This document shows, piece after piece, positions 19,993 to 28,398 of a stretch of 64,000 nucleotides of DNA. Under the pieces are notes generated by a model, which was given only the letters and a program-made list of their open reading frames with translations, was not told where the DNA came from and did not search any database. The stretch covers positions 62,001-126,000 of the forward strand of contig CAWHKD010000006.1 of the NCBI GenBank assembly GCA_963829845.1. The letters run 5' to 3'. Source of the stretch: Gaiellasilicea sp963829845. GTDB lineage: Bacteria; Actinomycetota; Thermoleophilia; Gaiellales; Gaiellaceae. Both the position numbers and the translations under genes were made by a program. The stretch's first letter is position 1, and every line of letters begins with the position of its first letter.

Positions 19993-21032
19993 GGCTGCCG
20001 CGCTCGGTTCGCGACGCGGACCTCGACGGCAAGACCGTCCTCGTGCGAGCAGACCTGAACGTCCCGCTCGAGGACGGCCGGGTCGCCGACGATACGCGCA
20101 TCCGTGCGGCGTTGCCGACGCTCGAGCTGCTGCTCGAGCGAGGGGCGGCCCACGTCCGCGTCTGCTCGCACCTCGGCCGACCGAAAGGGGAGGACTCGGC
20201 GTTCCGGATCGAACCGGTGCGTGCGCGGCTGCGCGAGCTCCTGCCGGACGAGCGGATCGAGGTGCTCGAGAACACGCGCTTCCATCCGGGTGAGACGAAG
20301 AACGATCCCGAGTTCGCACGTCAGCTCGCCGAGGGCTGTGACCTCTTCGTCGACGACGCGTTCGGCTCGGCGCACCGGGCGCACTCGTCCACCGTCGGCG
20401 TCGCCCAGATCCTGCCCGCGTACGCTGGGCTGCTCCTGCTCGCCGAGCTGGAGCATCTCGGGCGGCTGCTGGGCGAGGTCGAGCGCCCGTTCGTGCTCGT
20501 CACTGGCGGCGCCAAGGTCGCGGACAAGCTGGGCGTCCTCGAGAAGCTTGGCGGGCGGGCCGACGAGGTGCTGGTCGGCGGGAAGATGGCGGAGGAGCTG
20601 CGTGAGGCCAACCCCCTCTCGTTCGAGGTCGTGCTTCCGGCCGACGTCGTTGCGGCGAGCGAGTTCGCCGAGGACGCTGAGACCCGCGTGGCGCGGTTCG
20701 ACGCGCTTCCGGACGGCTGGCTCGGGCTCGACATCGGGCCTGACTCGCGGGAGGACTTCGCGCGCCGGATCCGCGCCGCGAAGACGGTCTTCTGGAACGG
20801 GCCGATGGGCGTGTTCGAGTGGGAGCCGTTCGCCGGCGGGACGAAGACGGTCGCCGAGGCCGTTGCGGCGGTCGACGGCTATACCGTCGTCGGCGGCGGC
20901 GACTCCGTCCGTGCGCTCAACGAGCTCGGGCTCGACGACGAGGTCTCCTGGGTCTCGACCGGCGGCGGCGCCTCGCTCGAGTTGCTCGAGGGCAAGGAGC
21001 TTCCCGGCGTGGCGGCGATCCCGGAAGAATGA
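19989..21032 (+). CDS. pgk: Phosphoglycerate kinase, shorter than usual
   Basis: Family blocks are clear: VLVRADLNVPL, VCSHLGRPKGED, NTRFHPGE, VTGGAKVADKLGVLEKL, WNGPMGVFEWEPF and GGGDSVRALNELG...STGGGASLELLEG. At 347 residues it is 40-50 shorter than most bacterial PGKs. The missing part is mainly after GGKMA, where the usual segment before VVLPADVV is cut to about 15 residues. Catalytic and nucleotide-binding residues are kept, so it should be active. ATG at 19989 overlaps the VOC gene as ATGA. Confidence 0.95.
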   Translation: MRLPRSVRDADLDGKTVLVRADLNVPLEDGRVADDTRIRAALPTLELLLERGAAHVRVCSHLGRPKGEDSAFRIEPVRARLRELLPDERIEVLENTRFHPGETKNDPEFARQLAEGCDLFVDDAFGSAHRAHSSTVGVAQILPAYAGLLLLAELEHLGRLLGEVERPFVLVTGGAKVADKLGVLEKLGGRADEVLVGGKMAEELREANPLSFEVVLPADVVAASEFAEDAETRVARFDALPDGWLGLDIGPDSREDFARRIRAAKTVFWNGPMGVFEWEPFAGGTKTVAEAVAAVDGYTVVGGGDSVRALNELGLDDEVSWVSTGGGASLELLEGKELPGVAAIPEE

Positions 21033-21036
21033 GCGC

Positions 21037-21729
21037 ATGCTGATCGCCGGCAACTGGAAGATGTTCAAGGGACCGGGCGAGGCGCGAGCCTTCTTCGACT
21101 CGTTCGACCCACCTGACGGTGTCGACGTCGTCCTTTGTCCGCCGTTCGTCTCGCTCGCGGTAGCGGTCGAGAGCGGCCGGACCGTCTACGCGCAGAACGT
21201 GCACTGGGAGGCGCAGGGCGCTTACACCGGCGAGGTCTCACCCGAGATGCTGCGCGAGTTGGGCGTCGAGGGCGCTCTGGTCGGCCATTCGGAGCGTCGC
21301 CAGCTGTTCGGCGAGAGCGACGAGACCGTCGCCCGCCGCGCCCGCACGGCCCTCCAAGCCGGGCTCGGCGTGATCGCCTGCGTCGGCGAGACTTTGGAGC
21401 AGCGCGCGTCCGGCGACACCGAGCTCGTGCTCAAGATCCAGGTCGAGGCGATCGCGTTCGCCGCCGGCGAGCACGAGCAGCTCGTGATCGCCTACGAGCC
21501 CGTGTGGGCGATCGGCACCGGCCGGACCGCCACGCCCGAGCAGGCCGAGGAAGCGCACCAATTCATCAAGAGCCTGCTCGACCGTCCCGTGCTCTACGGC
21601 GGCTCGGTCAAGCCCGAGAACGCAGCGGAGCTCCTCTCGAAATCCGCGATCGACGGTGCGCTCGTCGGCGGCGCCTCGCTCGAGCCCGACTCCTTCTTAG
21701 CGATTTGTCGCGCCGCGTCGACCTCGTAA
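21037..21729 (+). CDS. tpiA: Triosephosphate isomerase
   Basis: 230 residues starting MLIAGNWKMFKG (substrate-binding Asn and Lys). Catalytic His is in VGHSERRQLFGE and Glu in AYEPVWAIGTG; the phosphate-binding YGGSVKPENA is near the end. It interconverts dihydroxyacetone-P and glyceraldehyde-3-P. Four bases separate it from pgk, and it overlaps gpmI by 25 bp. Confidence 0.97.
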   Translation: MLIAGNWKMFKGPGEARAFFDSFDPPDGVDVVLCPPFVSLAVAVESGRTVYAQNVHWEAQGAYTGEVSPEMLRELGVEGALVGHSERRQLFGESDETVARRARTALQAGLGVIACVGETLEQRASGDTELVLKIQVEAIAFAAGEHEQLVIAYEPVWAIGTGRTATPEQAEEAHQFIKSLLDRPVLYGGSVKPENAAELLSKSAIDGALVGGASLEPDSFLAICRAASTS

Positions 21730-23180
21730 CGCTCGTCGTCCTCGACGGCTGGGGCTGCGCTCCGCCCGGCCCCGGCAACGCCGTCGAGCTGGCGCACACG
21801 CCGGTCTTCGACCGGCTCTGGCGGGAGTATCCGCACACGACGCTCGGAGCTTCGGGTGAGGCGGTGGGCCTGCCGCCGGGGCAAATGGGCAACTCCGAGG
21901 TCGGCCATCTGACGATCGGCTCGGGCCGTATCCTCTTCCAGGATCTCCAGCGCGTGAACGCCGCCGTCCGCGATGGGTCGTTTTTCGAGAATCCGGCACT
22001 GCTGGCCGCGTTCGGCCGCGCGCAGGAGCGCGGCGGCGGCGTCCATCTCCTCGGGCTCGTGTCGAAGGGCGGCGTCCACTCCCACCTCGACCACCTGCAG
22101 GCACTGCTCGAGCTCGCGCGCAGGCGCGGCATCGAGGATCGAACGTGGATCCACGCCTTCACCGACGGCCGAGACGTCTCGCCGCATGCGGCGGTCTCGG
22201 ATCTCGCCGAGCTGCCGCCTGAGCGGATCGCGACGGTCGTCGGCCGCTACTACGCGATGGACCGCGACCAACGCTGGGAGCGGACGCGGCGAGCGCTCGA
22301 CGCGATCACGCGCGGAGTCGGCGACTCGAGGCAGGACGTGCTTGCGGCCGTCCGGCTGAGTTACGAGGCCGGGATCACGGACGAGTTCCTGGAGCCGATC
22401 ATCGTTGGGGGGGCACCACGGCTCACGGAGAAGGACTCGGCGATCTTCTTCAACTTCCGTCCCGACCGCGGCCGCCAACTGGCGCAGAAGCTCGCCGAGG
22501 CCGGCTTCGACCTGACGACGATGACGCGCTACTCGGACGAGCTCGATATCCCGGCCGCTTTCGGCGAGCAGGTCGTCGAGCACACGCTTGCGGAGACGCT
22601 GGCGGCGGCGGGCGCGCGACAACTCCACGTCGCCGAGACAGAGAAGTACGCCCACGTCACGTACTTCTTCAACGGCGGCGTCGAGCAGGCGTGGCCGGGG
22701 GAGATGCGGATTCTCGTCCCGAGCCCTCGCGACGTGCCGAGCTACGACCACAAGCCGGAAATGTCCGCGCGCGAGGTGGCGGCCCGGTTCGCGGACGAGA
22801 TCGGGAGGGGCTACCGGTTCGCGGTGATCAACTTCGCCAACCCGGACATGGTCGGCCACACGGGCTCGATCCCCGCCGCGACGACCGCGGTCGAGGTCGC
22901 GGACGAAAGCCTTGGTGTCGTCGTCGAGGCAACGAATGCCGCCGGCGGCGTCTGCCTCGTCACCGCCGACCACGGCAACGCGGAGCAGCTGCTCGAGCCG
23001 GACGGTGTCAGCCCGCACACCGCCCACACAACGAATCTCGTTCCACTGATCCTCACCTTGAGTGAGGTGACGCTAAAGTCGGGCGGCGAACTCTCCGATC
23101 TAGCGCCTACGGCCCTGCGGCTCTTGGGTTTGGACAGACCGTCCGAGATGACTGGCACGGCGCTGTGCGGAACGGAATAA
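21705..23180 (+). CDS. gpmI: 2,3-bisphosphoglycerate-independent phosphoglycerate mutase
   Basis: 491 residues from a TTG at 21705, the only usual start codon close to LVTLVVLDGWGCAPPG. The phosphoserine nucleophile lies in GQMGNSEVGHLTIGSGR, and metal ligands in DGRDVSPHAA and CLVTADHGNAEQL. It converts 3-P-glycerate to 2-P-glycerate with Mn/Zn. Last gene of the glycolytic run; it overlaps tpiA by 25 bp. Slightly shorter than the usual 510 residues. Confidence 0.95.
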   Translation: MSRRVDLVTLVVLDGWGCAPPGPGNAVELAHTPVFDRLWREYPHTTLGASGEAVGLPPGQMGNSEVGHLTIGSGRILFQDLQRVNAAVRDGSFFENPALLAAFGRAQERGGGVHLLGLVSKGGVHSHLDHLQALLELARRRGIEDRTWIHAFTDGRDVSPHAAVSDLAELPPERIATVVGRYYAMDRDQRWERTRRALDAITRGVGDSRQDVLAAVRLSYEAGITDEFLEPIIVGGAPRLTEKDSAIFFNFRPDRGRQLAQKLAEAGFDLTTMTRYSDELDIPAAFGEQVVEHTLAETLAAAGARQLHVAETEKYAHVTYFFNGGVEQAWPGEMRILVPSPRDVPSYDHKPEMSAREVAARFADEIGRGYRFAVINFANPDMVGHTGSIPAATTAVEVADESLGVVVEATNAAGGVCLVTADHGNAEQLLEPDGVSPHTAHTTNLVPLILTLSEVTLKSGGELSDLAPTALRLLGLDRPSEMTGTALCGTE

Positions 23181-23188
23181 ACCCGAAC

Positions 23189-23216
23189 TTCAATTTTACA
23201 ATCTTGGCGCTATACT
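23189..23216 (+). promoter_or_regulatory. Promoter of the ECF sigma gene, near-leaderless
   Basis: A -10 box TATACT (23211-23216) lies 16 bp after a weaker -35 TTCAAT (23189-23194) in an AT-rich patch that stands out from the GC-rich surroundings. The transcript would start near 23223, about 3 nt before the TTG start codon at 23226, giving a nearly leaderless mRNA. Confidence 0.5.
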
Positions 23217-23225
23217 CCCGCCCAC

Positions 23226-23816
23226 TTGTCGCTGCCCCAGCCTGATCTCGGCGTCCTGCGGAAGGCCCAGCGAGGAGATGAGCGAGCTTTCTCGCTCATC
23301 GTCCGTGCGTATGAGCTTCCGGTCTTCAACTACGTGCTTCGGCTCGTGGGCGACCGTTCCCTTGCCGAGGACCTGACGCAGGAAGTCTTCATCCGGGTTT
23401 ATCAGGGACTGCCGAACTTCTCGCTCCGCTGCCGGTTCACGACCTGGCTCTTCCAGGTGACGAAGAACCGCGTCCTCGACGAGCTGCGCGCCCTCGAGCG
23501 CCGGCCGCGCGCGGTCGTCAACCTCGAGGACATCCCGCCGCTCGAGGTCGTCGACGCGCCGTTCGAGCGGGTCGAGGCGATCGACGCCGTCTGGCGCGCG
23601 GTCGAGAACCTGAGCGTCGACCTGAAGATGGCGCTCCTGCTCCGCGACGTCGTCGGTCTCTCGTACACCGAGATCGCCGACTCGCTCGAGGTAACGCTCG
23701 CCACCGTCAAGTGGCGGATCTACAAGGCGCGCGAGGAAGTCCAGATCGCGCTCGCCCGCGAGGGCATCACCTTCGGCACGACCGGCGCGCAGCCGGCCGA
23801 GCCCGCCCTCGTCTAG
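23226..23816 (+). CDS. ECF-type RNA polymerase sigma factor
   Basis: 196 residues, TTG start. Region 2 is SLIVRAYELPVFNYVLRLVGDRSLAEDLTQEVFIRVYQ...TTWLFQVTKNRVLDELR; region 4 is LLRDVVGLSYTEIADSLEVTLATVKWRIYKAREE. It lacks regions 1 and 3, as ECF factors do. No anti-sigma factor is adjacent on this strand. A short AT-rich promoter immediately precedes it. Regulon unknown. Confidence 0.92.
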   Translation: MSLPQPDLGVLRKAQRGDERAFSLIVRAYELPVFNYVLRLVGDRSLAEDLTQEVFIRVYQGLPNFSLRCRFTTWLFQVTKNRVLDELRALERRPRAVVNLEDIPPLEVVDAPFERVEAIDAVWRAVENLSVDLKMALLLRDVVGLSYTEIADSLEVTLATVKWRIYKAREEVQIALAREGITFGTTGAQPAEPALV

Positions 23817-23851
23817 GAGCGGCTCGACCGACCGCGCAGGGGCCGGCCGCG

Positions 23852-24340
23852 CTACGCGGCGGCGTTTGCGTCCTCCTTCGCCGCAAGCTGCAGGCTCGCC
23901 GCCATCACGTCCTTGAGGTGCCGCTTCTGGATCGGCAGCTGCACCTTCACGAGCTCGCCCACGCCCGGGTGCCTGGCCTGCTTGTTCAGCTCCTGGAGGA
24001 CGCCCCAGTGGCCGACCTCGCCCGCCTCCGCCATCGTGAGAAACTCGAAGCCGTCCAGGCCGTCGGAGTTGCGCTCGAGGTACGCCTTCATCATCGTCGC
24101 GCCCTTCGTCTTCACGGTTCGGGCCTCGGCGAGGATCTTGCTCTTCTTGCCGTTCATGCTCGCTGCGACGGCGGTGCCGTCCTTTTCGGCCTTCGCCGCC
24201 TCCCGTCGCATCGTCTGCAGCTGCTTGCGCAGTTTCGCGTCCTTCGTCAGCTTCTCCACCCGCTCGGTCGCGGCCTGTGCGGCCATCGCCAGGCCGATCA
24301 CCTCGCCGAGCTTCGTCTCCAGATTCGTCAGTTCCGCCAT
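23852..24340 (-). CDS. Helical hypothetical protein (possible ferritin-like fold)
   Basis: 162 residues, almost all predicted helix, with many Lys/Ala/Glu residues. The stretch EFLTMAEAGEVGHWGVLQELNKQA carries Glu and His in a pattern reminiscent of ferritin-like four-helix bundles, but a second clear ExxH metal motif is not visible. I do not recognise the family with certainty. It lies downstream of the phosphoesterase gene on the same strand, 24 bp apart. Confidence 0.6.
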   Translation of the reverse strand: MAELTNLETKLGEVIGLAMAAQAATERVEKLTKDAKLRKQLQTMRREAAKAEKDGTAVAASMNGKKSKILAEARTVKTKGATMMKAYLERNSDGLDGFEFLTMAEAGEVGHWGVLQELNKQARHPGVGELVKVQLPIQKRHLKDVMAASLQLAAKEDANAAA

Positions 24341-24364
24341 GCTGCTCCTCTTGTCGGGGCCGAG

Positions 24365-25090
24365 CTAGATCCCGTACGCGAGGCGCAATGCGAGAGCTTC
24401 GGGCAGACCCACCTCCCGCATCTCCGCCTGCGTCCGCTCGACCGGATAGTCCGTACGGCGGAAGGTTGCCCAGCCGGTGCCAAAGTCAATCTCGAGCCAC
24501 GCCGCGCGCGGGTCGCCGTCTCGCGGCTGGCCGACCGAGCCGGGATTCAGCAGCCGGCGCAGCCGGCCGAGCTCGAGCCGCGTCCCGGCTCGCGCCGGCT
24601 CGCCGCGCAGCTCGCCGCCGTTCGAGATCTCGAGCGCGACGTGACTGTGGCCGACGAGGACGAGCGGCGCCTCGGTCAGCAGGAGTGCGTTCGCCGCGCT
24701 CTCGTCCGAGAGCACGTAGTCCCAGACCGGGTCGCGCGGGCTGCCGTGGAAGAGCTCGGCGTCCGGCGCGGCCGCCTTCGGCTCGAGCGAGCAAAGGAAC
24801 ACACGCGCGCTCTCGTCGAGGACGGTCTGTGTCCAGCGGGCCGCGGCGGCAGCCTCGCCGGCGAACGCGTCGATCGGGATCTTCCCCACCACGACGAGAT
24901 CGTGGTTGCCGGCCAGGCAGATCGTCGCGCGGCCCTGCAGGAGCGCTGCGCAGTCGTTCGGCTTCGGCCCGTAGCCGACAATGTCACCCAGGCACCAGAT
25001 CCCGTCGAAGCGGCTGGCGTCGATCTCGGCCAGCACGGCCTCGAGTGCACGCAGGTTCGCATGGACGTCGGAGAAAACGGCGATGCGCAC
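24365..25090 (-). CDS. Metallophosphoesterase (YfcE/MJ0936-like)
   Basis: 241 residues with all calcineurin-like metal motifs: FSDVHAN (Asp8, His10), CLGDIVGYG, AGNHD, VGHSH and LNPGSVGQPRD. Such enzymes are Mn-dependent phosphodiesterases; the natural substrate is unknown. It sits between the DUF3467 gene upstream (6-bp gap) and the helical hypothetical gene downstream, probably one transcript. Confidence 0.9.
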   Translation of the reverse strand: MRIAVFSDVHANLRALEAVLAEIDASRFDGIWCLGDIVGYGPKPNDCAALLQGRATICLAGNHDLVVVGKIPIDAFAGEAAAAARWTQTVLDESARVFLCSLEPKAAAPDAELFHGSPRDPVWDYVLSDESAANALLLTEAPLVLVGHSHVALEISNGGELRGEPARAGTRLELGRLRRLLNPGSVGQPRDGDPRAAWLEIDFGTGWATFRRTDYPVERTQAEMREVGLPEALALRLAYGI

Positions 25091-25096
25091 CGGATG

Positions 25097-25399
25097 CTAC
25101 GAGTTGCGGGGCGGCGCTTCGGGGAGATCCTGGATCCCGCGCACGGTGGCGTACTTCGACCAGGAGTCCTGGAGCGCATCGAGCAGCTCCTTGGCGAACT
25201 TCGTCGACATGTTCACGCGCGAGACGACGATCCCGGGAACATCGCCTTCCGAGACCTCGTGATCGATCCGCGCGAACGTGACCGTGAACTCGTACTCGGA
25301 GAACGAGATGTTGGCGAAGTTCGCGTAGGTTCCGGCGAGGTGTTTCTCGTCGATCTGGATGTTGAGCTGCCGCTCCTGGCCGGGGTCGTCCTCGTCCAC
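25097..25399 (-). CDS. DUF3467 family protein
   Basis: 100 residues from the GTG at 25399; longer in-frame starts run into Arg-rich shadow sequence of argS. The core IQIDEKHLAGTYANFANISFSEYEFTVTFARI followed by VVSRVNMSTKFAKELLDALQ matches DUF3467, a short conserved family of unknown function. It is divergent from argS with 17 bp between starts. Confidence 0.82.
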   Translation of the reverse strand: MDEDDPGQERQLNIQIDEKHLAGTYANFANISFSEYEFTVTFARIDHEVSEGDVPGIVVSRVNMSTKFAKELLDALQDSWSKYATVRGIQDLPEAPPRNS

Positions 25400-25416
25400 G
25401 CCCGTACAGTAACGGC

Positions 25417-26928
25417 GTGAGGGCGATCGAAACGCTGGAGGCGGCACTCGGTGAAGCTGCGGGCACCGACGTCGTGCTCGAGCGGCCGAGCGACGCCGCC
25501 CACGGCGACTACGCGACGAACGTGGCGATGCGCCTCGCGGGCGCACGGCGGTTGGCGCCGCGGGCGATCGCGGAGGAGCTCGCCGAGCAGGCGACGGCGC
25601 TGCCTCAGGTCGAGCGCGCCGAGATCGCAGGCCCCGGGTTCGTCAACCTCTGGCTGGCGCGCGACTGGTACGGGGACGCGCTCGCCGAGCTGCTCGCCGC
25701 CGGCGCTGCGTACGGCAGCGGCGCGGGGGAGGTCAAGGAACGTGTGCAGGTGGAGATGGTGTCGGCGAACCCGACCGGCCCGATCGTCGTCTCGGCGGCG
25801 CGCAACGGCGCCTACGGCGACTCGGTCGCCCGCCTGCTCGAGTTCGCGGGCCATGAGGTCGAGCGGGAGTACTACTACAACGACGCCGGCGCGCAGATGG
25901 AACGCTTCCGCGCCTCTGTCGAGGCACGCCGGCAAGGGGAGGAGCCGCCCGAGGACGGCTACCACGGTGCGTACATCGCCGAGCTGGCGGCGCTGCGCGG
26001 CGACCCGGTCCCGCTGATGCTGACGCAGATCGAGCACACGCTCGAGCGCTTCCGGATCCACTACGACAGCTGGGCGTTGCAGAGCGAGCTGGAGCAGCGG
26101 CTGCCCGAGTTCCTCCCGCGCCTCGACACCTATGAGAAGGACGGCGCCGTGTGGGCGCGCTCGTCTGCGTACGGCGACGACGACGACCGCGTCCTGATCC
26201 GCTCCGAGACCGGCACGCCGACCTATCGCGCAGCCGACGTCGTCTATCTGGCAGACAAGCTCGACCGCGGCCATGACCGCGCGATCTACGTCCTCGGCGC
26301 CGACCATCACGGCACGCGCAACTGGTACGCCGCGGTGGCACGGATGCTCGGCTACGACCCCGAGCGCGTCGAGGTACTGCTCTACCAGCTCGTCCACCTG
26401 AGCAGGGGTGGCGAGGCGGCGAAGATGTCCAAGCGTCGCGGCGACGTCGTGATGCTCGACGAGTTCCTCGACGAGGTCGGAGTCGACGCGGCGCGCTGGT
26501 ATCTCGTCTCGCGCGGGCCCGACCAGACGATCGAGATCGACGTCGATCTCGCCGCCGAGAAGACGGCGAAGAACCCCGTCTTCTACGTCCAATACGCCCA
26601 CGCTCGGATCGCCGGGATCCTCCGCAACGCCGAGGGCGCGGACCCGTCACACGAGCCTCCCGCCGATCTCGCCGCCGAGGAGCGCGACCTCGTCAAGCGG
26701 CTCGCCGAGTTCCCGGCCGTCGTCGCCGAGGCGACCGAGCGGCGCGGCCCGCACGCGATCCCGACCTACGCGATCCGCGTCGCGGACGACTTCCACCGCT
26801 TCTACCACGAGCACAAGGTGCTGGGCTCGGACGCACAGGCGTTCCGGCTCGGCCTGATCACGGCGACGAAGTCCGTGATCGCCCGCTCGCTCGACCTGAT
26901 CGGGGTTGAGGCGCCCGACCGGATGTAG
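25417..26928 (+). CDS. argS: Arginyl-tRNA synthetase with a changed HIGH motif
   Basis: 503 residues. N-terminal Add1 domain, class I Rossmann core, KMSKR loop intact (Lys336-Met-Ser-Lys339) and C-terminal DALR anticodon domain (TYAIRVADDFHRFYHEHKVLG). The family block VSANPTGPLHVGH appears as VSANPTGPIVVSA (residues 115-127), so both His of the HIGH-like motif are missing. Everything else, including YYYNDAGAQ and GADHHG, is conserved, so it is probably active and the change a lineage trait. It charges tRNA-Arg. GTG start. Confidence 0.93.
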   Translation: MRAIETLEAALGEAAGTDVVLERPSDAAHGDYATNVAMRLAGARRLAPRAIAEELAEQATALPQVERAEIAGPGFVNLWLARDWYGDALAELLAAGAAYGSGAGEVKERVQVEMVSANPTGPIVVSAARNGAYGDSVARLLEFAGHEVEREYYYNDAGAQMERFRASVEARRQGEEPPEDGYHGAYIAELAALRGDPVPLMLTQIEHTLERFRIHYDSWALQSELEQRLPEFLPRLDTYEKDGAVWARSSAYGDDDDRVLIRSETGTPTYRAADVVYLADKLDRGHDRAIYVLGADHHGTRNWYAAVARMLGYDPERVEVLLYQLVHLSRGGEAAKMSKRRGDVVMLDEFLDEVGVDAARWYLVSRGPDQTIEIDVDLAAEKTAKNPVFYVQYAHARIAGILRNAEGADPSHEPPADLAAEERDLVKRLAEFPAVVAEATERRGPHAIPTYAIRVADDFHRFYHEHKVLGSDAQAFRLGLITATKSVIARSLDLIGVEAPDRM

Positions 26929-26933
26929 CGGTC

Positions 26934-27350
26934 TCAGGCCGGAAAGCGGTTCGATTCCTGGAGCACCCAGGTGTTGCCGTCGGGGTCGCTGAAGTCTGCG
27001 TAGGACCAGTAGTCGCGATGCTCTGGGTCGACACCCGGCTGCCAGCCGCCCGACCCCATGTGCCGGATCTCGGCGACGTCGACGCCGCGGCCGACAAGCT
27101 CGGCGCGCGCGGCCTCGATGTCGGTGACGACGAGGTGGGTGCCGCGATAGGAGCCGGGCGCCGCGTCGGTGATCCCGATCCCGAAGGTCACCGAGCACGC
27201 GGATCCGGGTGGCGTCAGCTGGACGACGCGGAACTCGTCGTTCGGCTGATGGTCGACGTCCAGCGTGAAGCCGCACTTCTCCTCGTAGAACAGCTTCGCG
27301 CGGTCGACGTCCGTGACGGGGATCAGCACGAGCTCGAGCTTGAAGTCCAT
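26934..27350 (-). CDS. VOC family protein (glyoxalase/bleomycin-resistance fold)
   Basis: 138 residues beginning MDFKLELVLIPVTDVDRAKLFYEEKCGF, the classic first betaalphabeta unit of the VOC fold, and ending YADFSDPDGNTWVLQE, the second. Function cannot be told from sequence; related proteins include dioxygenase-like and resistance proteins. It is divergent from glpX with 52 bp between starts and converges on argS with 5 bp between stops. Confidence 0.85.
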   Translation of the reverse strand: MDFKLELVLIPVTDVDRAKLFYEEKCGFTLDVDHQPNDEFRVVQLTPPGSACSVTFGIGITDAAPGSYRGTHLVVTDIEAARAELVGRGVDVAEIRHMGSGGWQPGVDPEHRDYWSYADFSDPDGNTWVLQESNRFPA

Positions 27351-27402
27351 TCGGTCCTCCTTGTGCATCGGGCAGGGTCCCACGAGCATAGGATTCGCGC
27401 GC

Positions 27403-28398
27403 GTGAACGCCGAAGCACCCGACCGCAACCTCGCCCTCGAGCTCGTCCGCGTCACCGAAGCCGCCGCGCTCGCCGCGTCCGGCTGGGTCGGACGCGGCGA
27501 GAAGGAGAAGGCCGACGGCGCCGCCGTCGACGCGATGCGGCTCGTGCTCGACACGGTGCGGATGAACGGCACCGTGGTGATCGGCGAGGGGGAGAAGGAC
27601 GAGGCGCCGATGCTCTACAACGGCGAGCAGGTCGGCGACGGCGACGGCCCCGCCGTCGACGTTGCCGTCGATCCGCTCGAGGGGACGCGCCTGACGGCCC
27701 TCGGCCAGCCGAACGCGATCGCGGTGATCGCCGTCGCCGAGCGCGGGACGATGTTCGACCCCGGCGGGGCTTTCTACATGGACAAGATCGCGGTCGGGCC
27801 TGAGGCCGCGGACGCAATCGACATCAACGCACCGCCCGGGGACAACGTCCGTGCGGTCGCGAAGGCAAAGGGTCTCGATGTCAGTGAGGTCACCGTCGTC
27901 GTCCTCGAGCGCGACCGGCACGAAAACCTGATCCGCGAGCTTCGGGAGACCGGCGCGCGCGTGAACCTGATCCGCGACGGTGATGTCGCTCCGTCGATCG
28001 CGGCGGCGCAGGCGTTCGCGGGTGTCGACATGCTGATGGGTATCGGAGGCACGCCGGAGGGGGTCATCTCCGCCGCCGCGATCAAATGTCTGCGCGGTGC
28101 GATCCAGGGCAAGCTTTGGCCGCGCAACGACGAGGAGCGGCAGTCGCTGATCGACGCCGGGGTCGACCTCGAGCGCGTGCTGACGACGAACGATCTCGTC
28201 TCCGGCGACGACGTCTTTGTCGCCGCGACCGGGGTCACGAGCGGCGTCTTCCTGCGCGGCGTCCGCGTCACCGGTCCCGGCGTCGAGACCGAGTCGATCG
28301 TGATGCGCTCGCGATCCGGCACCGTCCGCCGGATCGCCGCCTACCACCCTTCCGAGAAGATCCGTCAACTGATGAAAGGAAAACGCGATGGCCACTAA
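27403..28398 (+). CDS. glpX: Fructose-1,6-bisphosphatase class II
   Basis: 331 residues from a GTG at 27403. GlpX motifs: GRGEKEKADGAAVDAMR, VIGEGEKDEAPMLYNGE, DVAVDPLEGTRLTA and MGIGGTPEGVISAAAIKCL. It hydrolyses fructose-1,6-bisphosphate to fructose-6-P, the committed gluconeogenic step. Its 3' end overlaps fba by 11 bp, so aldolase and bisphosphatase are produced together. Confidence 0.96.
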   Translation: MNAEAPDRNLALELVRVTEAAALAASGWVGRGEKEKADGAAVDAMRLVLDTVRMNGTVVIGEGEKDEAPMLYNGEQVGDGDGPAVDVAVDPLEGTRLTALGQPNAIAVIAVAERGTMFDPGGAFYMDKIAVGPEAADAIDINAPPGDNVRAVAKAKGLDVSEVTVVVLERDRHENLIRELRETGARVNLIRDGDVAPSIAAAQAFAGVDMLMGIGGTPEGVISAAAIKCLRGAIQGKLWPRNDEERQSLIDAGVDLERVLTTNDLVSGDDVFVAATGVTSGVFLRGVRVTGPGVETESIVMRSRSGTVRRIAAYHPSEKIRQLMKGKRDGH

